Assembly: GCF_003024155.1 (NCBI RefSeq)
Contig: NZ_CP028136.1
Span: forward strand, 2,976,001 to 3,040,000
Length of the DNA stretch: 64,000 nucleotides
DNA from: Christiangramia fulva
Lineage (GTDB): Bacteria; Bacteroidota; Bacteroidia; Flavobacteriales; Flavobacteriaceae
Reading direction: 5' to 3'
Shown piece by piece: positions 35,782-44,217 of this stretch; positions within the stretch are counted from its first letter, which is position 1, and each line of letters opens with the position of its first letter. The translations under genes and the position numbers were made by a program. Under the pieces are notes generated by a model. It worked only from the letters and a program-made list of their open reading frames with translations. It ran no database searches and was not told where the DNA came from.

Positions 35782-37238
35782 TGGGGATCATCATTAATCA
35801 GTCATTCAAGAATATGGTGACCACCTATATCGGGTTTGGGATAGGGGCGGTAAACACCCTTTTTCTATTTACTTATTTTCTGGAAAAAGAGTATTACGGA
35901 CTGGTAAGCTTCCTTTTATCAGCTTCCAACCTTATCTGGCCTTTCCTTGTTTTTGGCGTGCACAGTACTTTAATTAAATTTTTCACCGCTTATAAAACCA
36001 GAGGAAACCAGGATCGTTTGCTAAGTTTTGTTCTTTATACCCCAACGATTGCAGGTTTTGTTTTGGGAATATTAGGACTCGTTTTTTACGATTTTCTTCT
36101 GAACTATTTCGAAAACGGTAATGAGCTTGTACAGCCCTATATCTGGTTGATCTTCGTGATCGCTCTTGCCACGGCTTATTTTGAAGTATTTTTTTCCTGG
36201 TCAAAACTTTATTATAAGAGCGTCTTTGGCAATATGATGAAGGAGGTTTTCCATCGGCTTTGCATAAGTATTTTGCTTTTCGCGGTATTTTATAAATGGA
36301 TAACTCTCAATACTTTCATTTATGCCATGGCCGGCATTTACGTTTTCAGGATGTTCGTGATGGCCGCTTATGCTTTTTCGCTACACAGGCCAACTTTCCG
36401 GCTTAAGTTTCCGAAAAACCTTTCTTCAGTGATAAAATATTCTGCTTTAATCCTGCTGGCCGCCTCTGTAGCAACTGTTCTTCTGGATCTGGATAAAGTG
36501 ATGATCGAGCATTATCTGCCAATCGAGAACGTTGCTGTTTACGGTATCGCGGTGTATATCGCGACCGTGATTTCGGTTCCGCAGAAAGCGATGCATCAAA
36601 TTACCAACCCTATGACTGCTGCGATGCTCAACAAAAAAGATAAGGTTGGCCTCAAAGATCTCTATGAAAGAAGCTCGCTGAATTTGCTTATTGTAAGTGC
36701 GCTGATCTTTATCTGGATCATTACAAACGTTAATGAGCTGTATGAGCTTATTCCGCCTGAATATGATATCAGTATTTCTATAGTTTTGCTTATTTCACTG
36801 GTGAAGCTCTATGACAATCTTCTGGGAAACAACAATAGTATTCTTTTCAATTCTGATTACTACCGCATCACACTTGGAGTGGGTGTGGTACTGGTAATCG
36901 TGGCTTTCCTTTTAAATCTTCTTTTGATCCCGGAGTTTGGTATAGAAGGCGCGGCTATCGCCAGTTTTATTGCATTCGCATTATATAATACCTCAAAAAT
37001 TTATATAGTACTCAAAAAATTTAAAATTCATCCGTTTAGCAGAAATACCTGGATCCTTTTAGGAATCACCTTTTTATTTACTATCGGATTTTATTTCTGG
37101 GATTTTAATTTCCATCCGCTATTAAATATTGCCTTAAAAGCAATTATCACCGGCGCTATGTATATTTTTCTTATTTACAGGCTTAGAATTTCGGCTGAAG
37201 TCAATGAGATTATCGCCCGGATTATGAAACTCTCATAA
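35781..37238 (+). CDS. Polysaccharide flippase (Wzx-like, MOP superfamily)
   Basis: The 485-residue protein has about 14 membrane helices and the MOP/Wzx pattern, with LFLFTYFLEKEYYGLVSFLLSA near the N-terminus and LLLAASVATVLLDLDKVMIEHYL mid-protein. Such proteins flip lipid-linked oligosaccharides across the inner membrane. It is translationally coupled to the upstream glycosyltransferase. There is no Wzy polymerase or undecaprenyl glycosyltransferase in view, so the linked pathway is probably completed elsewhere. Confidence 0.9.
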   Translation: MGIIINQSFKNMVTTYIGFGIGAVNTLFLFTYFLEKEYYGLVSFLLSASNLIWPFLVFGVHSTLIKFFTAYKTRGNQDRLLSFVLYTPTIAGFVLGILGLVFYDFLLNYFENGNELVQPYIWLIFVIALATAYFEVFFSWSKLYYKSVFGNMMKEVFHRLCISILLFAVFYKWITLNTFIYAMAGIYVFRMFVMAAYAFSLHRPTFRLKFPKNLSSVIKYSALILLAASVATVLLDLDKVMIEHYLPIENVAVYGIAVYIATVISVPQKAMHQITNPMTAAMLNKKDKVGLKDLYERSSLNLLIVSALIFIWIITNVNELYELIPPEYDISISIVLLISLVKLYDNLLGNNNSILFNSDYYRITLGVGVVLVIVAFLLNLLLIPEFGIEGAAIASFIAFALYNTSKIYIVLKKFKIHPFSRNTWILLGITFLFTIGFYFWDFNFHPLLNIALKAIITGAMYIFLIYRLRISAEVNEIIARIMKLS

Positions 37239-37242
37239 ACGA

Positions 37243-37279
37243 GAAAACCCCATCTGCCGGGGAGGCTTCAGGGGTTTTC
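37243..37279 (+). terminator. Hairpin after the flippase gene
   Basis: GAAAACCCC/GGGGTTTTC (37243-37251 with 37271-37279) starts 5 bases after the stop codon. No strong T-run follows on the plus strand, so termination strength is uncertain. Confidence 0.6.
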
Positions 37280-37376
37280 CAACTAACCAACCAAAAAATT
37301 AAATTATGAACTATTTTCTTTTATTTAGTATTCATATTCCGTGCCGAACTTTTATTTTCTAATATTTTTTTTGTTC

Positions 37377-38654
37377 TTATTGATCGGAATTTGATCTTAT
37401 TGACCTTGATCTGTTAACAGAACTACTTCGCATTGTTGGTCGTGAAATTGTTCTATTCTTTTCAACATGAGAGCGCGAACTCCTGGCAGAACTCTTTCTA
37501 TGAATAGTAGCAGGCTTGCGTTGCACCCTTGATTGACTTCTGGAATGCACCTGCGGTTTTACTGTATGAGAACTCCTGGTAGCACTCCGTTGAGTTGTTG
37601 CAGGTTTTCTCTCTATTCTCGAGTGAGACCCTGACTGAACATCTGGTTTTCTTTCTGAACGGGACGTACGGCTTTGCGTATTCCTGTTTCTTATTACTTC
37701 ACTTCTTTTCGCAGGTGAAGTTCTGCTATAAACTCCCTTTCTGTTTTGCGGAATATTTCTTTCTACAGAACGGCCTCTGGAATTTGTACTTCGTTCATTA
37801 CGACCACTATAAATTTGAGATTGGGAGCGGTCTTTTTGAGAACGTCCTGAATAATCAGAATTTCTTGTTGTTCTTTTGTTCCTTTCTGCCGCTTGTCTTG
37901 AAGCACTTTGCCTGGATTGAGCAATGCGGTCATTTGTACGGTGAACACTTCTAATTTCCCTTTTACTTTGGGTTCTTTCGCCATAATGGTAACTCGCTAC
38001 CCGATCATTTGGACGGTAAAAATTCCGACGACCGTTATGATTTGAATAGTAGGTATTATAAACTGTTACATAACGGTTATAAGAGATCCTTTGGGGCTGA
38101 TAATAAGCACGGTATGGCTGATTAAAAACTATGCTTACATTCACAGATGGACGACGATAATAATCGTGCCATGGGCGGTAACCATAATGACGGTTATATA
38201 TATTTACAAAACCTGAGCAATGTGTAAAGTGGTGGAAATTATTATAATGCATATACATATTACCAATGCTGGCCACCATGCCAAATGAATTATAATTGAT
38301 TACCACATTACCTGCCTGAACGATCCTTCCGTAATAATCGTAATAAACGGGCACGGTTTCAATTTGAATTACGGCTCCATAATCGTCGTACTGTACGTAA
38401 GGTTCATAATTATAACCGGAATTATAGCTAATATTTACGTTAGGTGTCGCAACATGGAATGAACTTCCTCTCCTGAAATCAGGATTAAAGTAAAAATCAA
38501 ATTCTCCGTTAGGATAAACAGCGAATTCAACGCCATCTTCAACAAAAATAAAAGGCTCGTCGTAAAAATTTATTGAAACGGATTTCGCCATCTCCGCTGC
38601 TGTCGCTGACCATCCAATGAACAGGAAAGCAAAAATATAGGTCAGGTTTTTCAT
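37377..38654 (-). CDS. Exported protein with Arg/Ser-rich repetitive tail
   Basis: The product has 425 residues from MKNLTYIFAFLFIGWSATA, a signal peptide; a start 27 bases upstream is possible. Residues 20-190 are Tyr/Asn/Phe-rich with FAVYPNGEFDFYFNPDF and VPVYYDYYGRIVQAGNVVIN. The second half (about 190-425) is a basic, low-complexity region rich in Arg and Ser, with imperfect repeats such as SRSERKPDVQS, SHSRIERKPATTQR and SQSRVQRKPATIHR. I recognise no domain; a nucleic-acid- or polyanion-binding role of the tail would fit its charge but is speculation. Confidence 0.8.
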   Translation of the reverse strand: MKNLTYIFAFLFIGWSATAAEMAKSVSINFYDEPFIFVEDGVEFAVYPNGEFDFYFNPDFRRGSSFHVATPNVNISYNSGYNYEPYVQYDDYGAVIQIETVPVYYDYYGRIVQAGNVVINYNSFGMVASIGNMYMHYNNFHHFTHCSGFVNIYNRHYGYRPWHDYYRRPSVNVSIVFNQPYRAYYQPQRISYNRYVTVYNTYYSNHNGRRNFYRPNDRVASYHYGERTQSKREIRSVHRTNDRIAQSRQSASRQAAERNKRTTRNSDYSGRSQKDRSQSQIYSGRNERSTNSRGRSVERNIPQNRKGVYSRTSPAKRSEVIRNRNTQSRTSRSERKPDVQSGSHSRIERKPATTQRSATRSSHTVKPQVHSRSQSRVQRKPATIHRKSSARSSRSHVEKNRTISRPTMRSSSVNRSRSIRSNSDQ

Positions 38655-38783
38655 TTTAGTAATGTATTTATTTAAGAACATTTTGTCTTGTTAAATACAA
38701 AGCACGTGCCAAAGTCCGAAAAGACTCATTATAGCCGTGATTGAGCGATAAAGGAGTTCGGTAAAACTTTTAAAAACAGAAGG

Positions 38784-41579
38784 TTATGGCCATTTTAATT
38801 TTTGTTTAAGGTACTGAGCCGTATAAGAATCTTTTACTTTGCTCAATTCTTCGGGAGTACCTGTTGCGACAACATAGCCTCCTTTTTCACCACCTTCGGG
38901 ACCAAGATCAATGATATAATCGGCGCATTTTACCAAATCCATATTATGTTCGATCACGACTACAGTATGCCCCTTGGCAATTAAAGCGTTAAAAGATTTC
39001 AGAAGCTTTTTAATATCGTGAAAATGAAGGCCGGTGGTAGGTTCATCAAAAATAAAAAGAGCCTTTTGGTTCGAATTTCCTTTGATGAGGAAAGAAGCGA
39101 GTTTGATGCGTTGTGCCTCACCACCTGAAAGAGTTGACGAGCTTTGGCCAAGCTGAACATAACCGAGTCCCACATCTCTTAAAGGTTTTAATTTTTTTGC
39201 AATTTTATCCTGCCCGTGATCCTTGAAGAAATCGGTGGCATCATCAATGGTCATATTCAGAATATCATCGATATTTTTATCCTGAAAAGTCACCTCGAGA
39301 ACTTCCTTTTTAAACCGCTTACCATTGCAAACCTCGCATTCCAGGTGGACATCGGCCATAAATTGCATTTCAATAGTCACTTCGCCTTCCCCTTTACAGG
39401 TTTCACAACGACCGCCTTCTACATTGAAAGAAAAATGTTTGGCTTTAAAACCGCGCAATTTGGAAAGCCGCTGATCGGCAAATAAATTCCTGATGTCATC
39501 ATAAGCCTTGATATAAGTCACCGGATTTGATCGTGAAGACCGGCCGATTGGGTTTTGATCAACAAATTCGATAGTTCCAAGGTTCTTGAAATTACCTTCA
39601 ATAGAACTGAATTGCCCGGCTTTTTCTCCGTATCCTCCAATTTCTTTTTGAACAGCAGGGTATAAGATCCTTCTCACCAGCGTACTTTTTCCGCTTCCCG
39701 AAACTCCGGTGATCGCTGTAAAAACTCCAAGAGGGATTTCAACATCTATATTTTTTAAATTGTTTTCCCTTGCTCCTTTGATTTTTATAGAATTTTTTGA
39801 AGTTCTTCTTTTTTCGGGTACTTCAATTTGTAGTTTTCCGTTAAGGTATCCGGCGGTAAGGGAATCAGACTTCAGAATATCCTGCATGGTTCCGGTTGCA
39901 GCTACATGGCCACCGTTTGTTCCCGCTTCGGGACCGATATCGATGATCTCATCAGCGGCATTCATAATTTCTTCATCATGCTCAACTACGATTACGGTAT
40001 TCCCGAGATCTCTCAGGTTTTTAAGTACGCCAATCAATTTTTCGGTATCCCTGGGATGTAAGCCAATGGAAGGTTCATCCAGAATATACATAGAGCCTAC
40101 CAGGCTGCTTCCGAGGGAAGTCGCAAGATTGATCCGTTGTGATTCCCCGCCTGAAAGCGTATTCGATTTACGGTTGAGTGTAAGATAATCGAGACCAACA
40201 TTTGAAAGAAATTCCAGCCGATTTTGAATTTCGGTTAAAAGACGCTTTGCGATTTGTTGATCATATTCATTTAATTCCAGATTTTTGAAGATCTCTCTGA
40301 CTTTATCAAGCGGTTTTTCCACGAGGTCGGTAATGCTATAACCGTTGATTTTTACATATTCAGCTTCTTTTCTAAGTCTTTTTCCTTTGCATAAAGAGCA
40401 TCGGGTTTTTCCGCGGTATCTAGAGAGCATTACCCTGTTCTGAATTTTATAGGCCTTGCTTTCCAGGAACTGAAAGAATTCATTGATCCCGTCAAAATAT
40501 TGATTGCCGTTCCAAACAAGATCCTTCTGCTCATCGGTAAGCTCAAAATAAGGTTTATGAATAGGAAAATCGAATTTATGGGAGTTATTGACCAGCTGGT
40601 CGCGATACCAGCTCATACTTTCCCCACGCCACGGAAAAATGGCATTTTCATAAATAGAAAGAGCTGTATTGGGAATTACGAGATCTTCATCTATCCCGAT
40701 CACATCACCATAACCTTCGCATTTGGGGCAGGCCCCGTAAGGATTATTAAAACTGAAGAGATGAACATTCGGCTCAATGAAGGTCATTCCGTCGAGCTCA
40801 AATTTGTTGCTGAAATGTCTTTCGCTGTGATCGGAAAGTTTTTCAACACAAAGTTCTCCTTTACCTTCAAAAAAAGCGGCTTCAGCAGCATCGGCAAGGC
40901 GGTTATAGAAATCCTCATCGTCTTTGGTAATGATTCTATCTATCACCAGGCTGGTATTGTCCTGATTGGTTTTACTGAAATCAGCTTCATCGATACGCAC
41001 AACATCTTTATCAATTTTTATACGGCTGTAACCCTGTTGCGCGAGGATCTTGATTTTCTTTTCAAGGGAACGGCCTTCCTCCACGTGAATAGGGGCAAGA
41101 AGAAGCAATTTTTCCCTTTCGGGAAATTGTTTAATATAGTTGATCACATCGGTGACAGTATCTTTTTTGACTTCATTTCCGGAAACAGGAGAAAAAGTTT
41201 TTCCAATCCGCGCGAAAAGCAGCTTTAGATAATCATAAATTTCAGTAGAAGTTCCAACCGTTGATCGCGGATTGGTAGAATTTACCTTTTGCTCGATCGC
41301 GATGGCGGGAGCGATTCCTTTTATATAATCCACTTTCGGTTTATCCAGACGGCCAAGAAATTGCCTGGCGTAGGAGCTAAGACTTTCCACATAACGACGC
41401 TGTCCCTCGGCATAAAGCGTATCAAAAGCCAGACTGGATTTTCCCGAACCAGACAAACCTGTGATCACTACCAGCTTGTTGCGGGGGATGACGGCATTGA
41501 TATTTTTAAGATTGTGCAGTTTAGCACCTTTAATAATAATGTTTTTCTTTGGATCTACTTTGCTTATATCTGCGACCAT
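38784..41579 (-). CDS. uvrA: Excinuclease ABC subunit A
   Basis: The 931-residue protein has two ABC ATPase modules. The first Walker [10 protein letters not shown] is at 41-49, followed by [23 protein letters not shown]; the second is GVSGSGKST near residue 630. Zinc-binding Cys pairs are seen in CSLCKGKRL and in [10 protein letters not shown] with CEVCNGK. ABC signatures LSGGESQRI and LSGGEAQRI are both intact. UvrA loads UvrB at bulky DNA lesions for nucleotide excision repair. Length is normal (E. coli 940). Confidence 0.98.
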   Translation of the reverse strand: MVADISKVDPKKNIIIKGAKLHNLKNINAVIPRNKLVVITGLSGSGKSSLAFDTLYAEGQRRYVESLSSYARQFLGRLDKPKVDYIKGIAPAIAIEQKVNSTNPRSTVGTSTEIYDYLKLLFARIGKTFSPVSGNEVKKDTVTDVINYIKQFPEREKLLLLAPIHVEEGRSLEKKIKILAQQGYSRIKIDKDVVRIDEADFSKTNQDNTSLVIDRIITKDDEDFYNRLADAAEAAFFEGKGELCVEKLSDHSERHFSNKFELDGMTFIEPNVHLFSFNNPYGACPKCEGYGDVIGIDEDLVIPNTALSIYENAIFPWRGESMSWYRDQLVNNSHKFDFPIHKPYFELTDEQKDLVWNGNQYFDGINEFFQFLESKAYKIQNRVMLSRYRGKTRCSLCKGKRLRKEAEYVKINGYSITDLVEKPLDKVREIFKNLELNEYDQQIAKRLLTEIQNRLEFLSNVGLDYLTLNRKSNTLSGGESQRINLATSLGSSLVGSMYILDEPSIGLHPRDTEKLIGVLKNLRDLGNTVIVVEHDEEIMNAADEIIDIGPEAGTNGGHVAATGTMQDILKSDSLTAGYLNGKLQIEVPEKRRTSKNSIKIKGARENNLKNIDVEIPLGVFTAITGVSGSGKSTLVRRILYPAVQKEIGGYGEKAGQFSSIEGNFKNLGTIEFVDQNPIGRSSRSNPVTYIKAYDDIRNLFADQRLSKLRGFKAKHFSFNVEGGRCETCKGEGEVTIEMQFMADVHLECEVCNGKRFKKEVLEVTFQDKNIDDILNMTIDDATDFFKDHGQDKIAKKLKPLRDVGLGYVQLGQSSSTLSGGEAQRIKLASFLIKGNSNQKALFIFDEPTTGLHFHDIKKLLKSFNALIAKGHTVVVIEHNMDLVKCADYIIDLGPEGGEKGGYVVATGTPEELSKVKDSYTAQYLKQKLKWP

Positions 41580-41597
41580 ATTTTAATTGTAAGGCTG

Positions 41598-41605
41598 CAA
41601 AGTTA
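41598..41605 (-). promoter_or_regulatory. -7 box of the uvrA promoter
   Basis: The minus strand reads TAACTTTG, followed by CAGCC, 18 bases before the uvrA ATG. This fits the TAnnTTTG element; a -33 box is not clear. Confidence 0.55.
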
Positions 41606-41670
41606 CTCAATATGAGGCGGGAAAGAAAGCTGGGAAAAACCTATAGTAATGTTAAATATTTAAGGTTTTA

Positions 41671-41703
41671 TTTGTATTTCTCGATTTTATGTTGCTATAT
41701 TTG
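41671..41703 (+). promoter_or_regulatory. Promoter of the ECF sigma factor operon
   Basis: TTTG (41671-41674), a 21-base spacer and TATATTTG (41696-41703) match the consensus. It gives a 5' leader of about 100 bases. Confidence 0.75.
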
Positions 41704-41738
41704 AAGCATAACAATCCGAAATTTATTGCCTATTGCAT

Positions 41739-41810
41739 ACAGTTACTTTTTAAAACCCTAAATAACCTAACCCTCAGGAAGCCCTAAGTCCTGAACATTA
41801 AAGTAACTGT
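41739..41810 (+). promoter_or_regulatory. Structured leader sequestering the sigma factor start codon
   Basis: A perfect 11-bp inverted repeat (ACAGTTACTTT at 41739-41749, AAAGTAACTGT at 41800-41810) closes a loop that holds a second hairpin, TCAGGA/TCCTGA (41774-41779 with 41789-41794). The outer stem ends one base before the ATG at 41812, so the folded RNA would hide the translation start region. Confidence 0.6.
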
Positions 41811-41811
41811 T

Positions 41812-42396
41812 ATGAATAACACCAAGCTTTCTGATGCTTTACTGGTAAAGCATTATCTGGATGGAAGTGAAGATGCTCTGGCCGCTCTCATCAATCGTCA
41901 TCAACACCGTATTTACAGTTTTATTTTTTCCAAAGTTTTTGATAAGGATATTGCAGAAGATATCTTTCAGGATACTTTTATTAAAGTGATCCGAACCCTG
42001 AAACGCGGAAAATATAATGAAGAAGGAAAATTTCTTCCCTGGGTAATGCGGATCGCCCATAACCTGGTTATTGATCATTTCAGAAAAAACAAGCGAATGC
42101 CCAAATTCGACAATAGCGGGGATTTTAATATTTTCTCTGTTTTGAGCGATAATTCTTTGAATGCTGAAAAACAATTGATCAAAGACCAGATTGAGTCTGA
42201 TGTGCAGGAATTAATAAAAGAACTTCCGCCAGATCAGCTGGAAGTGCTTACCATGAGAATTTATAAGGATATGAGTTTCAAGGAAATTTCTGAACGCACC
42301 GGAGTAAGTATTAATACTGCCCTGGGCCGCATGAGATATGCACTTATTAATCTGAGGAAAATCATCGAAAAACGTAACTTAATTTTAACGAATTAA
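41812..42396 (+). CDS. ECF-type RNA polymerase sigma factor
   Basis: The 194-residue protein has sigma region 2 at about 20-95 (DIAEDIFQDTFIKVIRTLKRG and WVMRIAHNLVIDHFRKNKR) and region 4 at about 130-185 (LPPDQLEVLTMRIYKDMSFK, ERTGVSINTALGRMRYALI). Its type is common in Bacteroidota; some members connect to PorX/PorY control of secretion, and PorX is encoded 4.6 kb away, but no link is shown. There is no classical transmembrane anti-sigma factor next door; instead a 49-residue protein follows. Regulation may be through the structured leader. Confidence 0.93.
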   Translation: MNNTKLSDALLVKHYLDGSEDALAALINRHQHRIYSFIFSKVFDKDIAEDIFQDTFIKVIRTLKRGKYNEEGKFLPWVMRIAHNLVIDHFRKNKRMPKFDNSGDFNIFSVLSDNSLNAEKQLIKDQIESDVQELIKELPPDQLEVLTMRIYKDMSFKEISERTGVSINTALGRMRYALINLRKIIEKRNLILTN

Positions 42397-42406
42397 AGAA
42401 ACAATA

Positions 42407-42464
42407 TTCCCCTTAATGTTGCGTTATTCATTAAAACCAACATTAAATTTTACCAAATGGGGAA
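42407..42464 (+). promoter_or_regulatory. Hairpin overlapping the start codon of the 49-residue gene
   Basis: TTAATGTTG (42413-42421) pairs with CAACATTAA (42438-42446), and the adjacent TTCCCC (42407-42412) pairs with GGGGAA (42459-42464), which is part of the ATGGGGAAA start. The 12-base bulge holds the presumed ribosome-binding region. Confidence 0.55.
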
Positions 42465-42606
42465 ACTTTACTTTAAAAATTCTTCGAAAGAAGAAAAAAT
42501 TAATCAAAAACCATCAAAAGAAACAGTTCAGTTTCTTTTAAGTTATTCTCAAGCACTGAGTGTGATTGAATGCCAGAAGATGAAGTTTGAAATGCTTCTG
42601 AATTAG
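42457..42606 (+). CDS. 49-residue soluble microprotein downstream of the sigma factor
   Basis: The ORF starts at ATGGGGAAA and reads MGKLYFKNSSKEEKINQKPS, then KETVQFLLSYSQALSVIE and ends EMLLN. It is charged, with no signal peptide or membrane helix, and predicted to be mostly helical in its second half. It lies 60 bases after the sigma factor gene in the same direction and is closed by a strong terminator at +4, which supports it as a real gene. I recognise no family. A regulator of the sigma factor is a reasonable hypothesis from position only. Confidence 0.75.
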   Translation: MGKLYFKNSSKEEKINQKPSKETVQFLLSYSQALSVIECQKMKFEMLLN

Positions 42607-42609
42607 TTA

Positions 42610-42643
42610 AAAAAAGACCTGTAATTAGCCGCAGGTCTTTTTT
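42610..42643. terminator. Bidirectional terminator
   Basis: A 12-bp perfect stem AAAAAAGACCTG/CAGGTCTTTTTT (42610-42621 with 42632-42643) lies between the 49-residue gene and the convergent nth gene. Confidence 0.93.
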
Positions 42644-42654
42644 ATTTCTCTAAC

Positions 42655-43311
42655 TCACTTCTGTTTTTTCAAATATTCATTAATCACGCTTTTTCTTCCA
42701 ATTTTTTTGGTGATTATATCTTTATCCAGATCCCAGCCACGGGCAGGAGAATACTGGCGACCATACCAGATAATTTGAAGATGTAACTTATTCCACAAAT
42801 CTTTAGGAAAAAGTCGTTTCGCGTCTTTTTCAGTTTGAACTACATTTTTGCCATTACTGAGGTTCCAGCGGTACATGAGGCGATTAATATGAGTATCAAC
42901 GGGGAAAGCGGGAATGTTAAAAGCCTGTGACATCACCACACTTGCGGTTTTATGTCCCACGGCGGGAAGCTCTTCAAGCGCTTCGAAATCTGCAGGAACC
43001 TCTCCGTTATATTTTTCAATAAGGATTTTTGAAAGTCCGTGAATACCTTTTGATTTCATAGGAGAAAGTCCTACCGGTTTAATTATTTCCCGAATTTCTT
43101 CCACCGAAAGTTTTACCATTTTAAAAGGAGTATCGGCAATTTCGAAAAGTTTTGGGGTAATCTGGTTGACCCTTAAATCGGTGCTTTGCGCTGAAAGAAG
43201 TACGGCTATTAAAAGGGTATACGGGTCTTTGTGATCCAGCGGAATGGGGATTTCAGGATAAATATGGTTTAATGTGTCTATTACGAACTGAACTTTTTCT
43301 TTTTTAGTCAT
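42655..43311 (-). CDS. nth: Endonuclease III-family DNA glycosylase without Fe-S cysteines
   Basis: The product has 218 residues from MTKKEKVQFV; 30 further in-frame bases upstream are less likely to be coding. The helix-hairpin-helix LPAVGHKTASVVMSQAF carries the catalytic Lys, and FPVDTHINRL the catalytic Asp. The enzyme removes oxidised pyrimidines in base-excision repair. The C-terminal segment that normally holds the four-Cys [4Fe-4S] loop reads WYGRQYSPARGWDLDKDII with no Cys; the whole protein has none. Confidence 0.93.
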   Translation of the reverse strand: MTKKEKVQFVIDTLNHIYPEIPIPLDHKDPYTLLIAVLLSAQSTDLRVNQITPKLFEIADTPFKMVKLSVEEIREIIKPVGLSPMKSKGIHGLSKILIEKYNGEVPADFEALEELPAVGHKTASVVMSQAFNIPAFPVDTHINRLMYRWNLSNGKNVVQTEKDAKRLFPKDLWNKLHLQIIWYGRQYSPARGWDLDKDIITKKIGRKSVINEYLKKQK

Positions 43312-43343
43312 AAAAGCTTTAATTTTGGGTAAAAATAGCAATT

Positions 43344-43796
43344 ATGACAACATTGAAAGCAGGGGACAAGGCTCCCGATTTTAAAGCTGAAGATCAGGAT
43401 GGAAATGAAATCAAACTTTCTGACTATAAAGGCAGGAAACTGGTTTTGTTCTTTTATCCAAAAGCAAGTACTCCTGGCTGTACAGCAGAAGCCTGCAACT
43501 TGAATGAGAATTATGATAAATTGAAGGAGGAAGGTTATGAAATTCTGGGAGTAAGTGCCGATTCAAAAAAGAAGCAGCAAAATTTCAAGGAAAAATACGA
43601 TTTTCAGTATCCGCTTTTAGCCGATGAGGATAAAAAGTTGATCAATGCGTATGGCGTTTGGGGACCGAAAAAGTTTATGGGAAAGGAATACGAGGGTATC
43701 CATCGCACCACTTTTCTTATTGATGAAAATGGAAAAATTGAAGAAGTTATCTCAAACGTAAAAACTAAAGAGCATACTGATCAAATTCTTAAATAA
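43344..43796 (+). CDS. bcp: Thioredoxin-dependent thiol peroxidase (Bcp/PrxQ)
   Basis: The 150-residue peroxiredoxin has the motif YPKASTPGCTAEACNL with peroxidatic Cys46 and resolving Cys51, the PrxQ pattern with four intervening residues. It reduces hydrogen and organic peroxides in the cytosol. The gene is divergent from nth with a short shared upstream region that contains TAATTTTG (43320-43327), a -7-like box. Length and motif are normal for the family. Confidence 0.95.
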   Translation: MTTLKAGDKAPDFKAEDQDGNEIKLSDYKGRKLVLFFYPKASTPGCTAEACNLNENYDKLKEEGYEILGVSADSKKKQQNFKEKYDFQYPLLADEDKKLINAYGVWGPKKFMGKEYEGIHRTTFLIDENGKIEEVISNVKTKEHTDQILK

Positions 43797-43821
43797 TTAC
43801 TGAGAAATAAATTTTTATAGG

Positions 43822-43848
43822 AAAAAGGCGAATTTTATTCGTCTTTTT
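43822..43848 (+). terminator. Terminator after bcp
   Basis: AAAAAGGCGAAT/ATTCGTCTTTTT (43822-43833 with 43837-43848, one G-T pair) is followed by a T-run. Its right arm overlaps the stop of the convergent DUF4258-like gene. Confidence 0.85.
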
Positions 43849-44215
43849 TTATGCTCGCCTTTTCGATGGTCGCAATACTATCACAATTTACGACCTTTAG
43901 TTCAATAGTTTCGTTAGCGGGTTTACCTGAAACATAGTAAATATTACAGGGCTTTTTATGCACTTCACTCTTTCCGAAGTCAACATCTCCATTTTTAAAT
44001 ATTCTCGCTACCACCGAAGTATCTATTTGCTGAGATTTGAAAAATTGAAGGGATTCTTCAGAAAAAACCCGGTCTTTAGAGCGCAGCTGAAGCAATACCC
44101 TTCCGTTTGGTCCATAGCTGCAGGAAGCTCTTTTTCCGCCTAAAAAAAATAAGACAATTACAATTCCAAAGAAAAATCCCAGGCCATAATACCCGAAACG
44201 ATGAAGCATTCGCAT
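43835..44215 (-). CDS. DUF4258-like membrane-anchored protein
   Basis: The 126-residue protein has one N-terminal helix (YYGLGFFFGIVIVLFFLG) followed by GGKRASCSYGPNGRVLLQLRSK and a small soluble domain with DTSVVARIFKNGDVDFGKSE; I associate this layout with DUF4258-annotated flavobacterial proteins, at moderate confidence. It lies two bases after the alanine dehydrogenase stop, so the two are probably cotranscribed. Function unknown. Confidence 0.8.
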   Translation of the reverse strand: MRMLHRFGYYGLGFFFGIVIVLFFLGGKRASCSYGPNGRVLLQLRSKDRVFSEESLQFFKSQQIDTSVVARIFKNGDVDFGKSEVHKKPCNIYYVSGKPANETIELKVVNCDSIATIEKASIKKDE

Positions 44216-44217
44216 AA

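Noticed and set aside
40500..41228. Long plus-strand open frame opposite uvrA (242 codons)
   Set aside because: It is entirely inside uvrA on the other strand, has no family resemblance and follows the codon shadow of the real gene.
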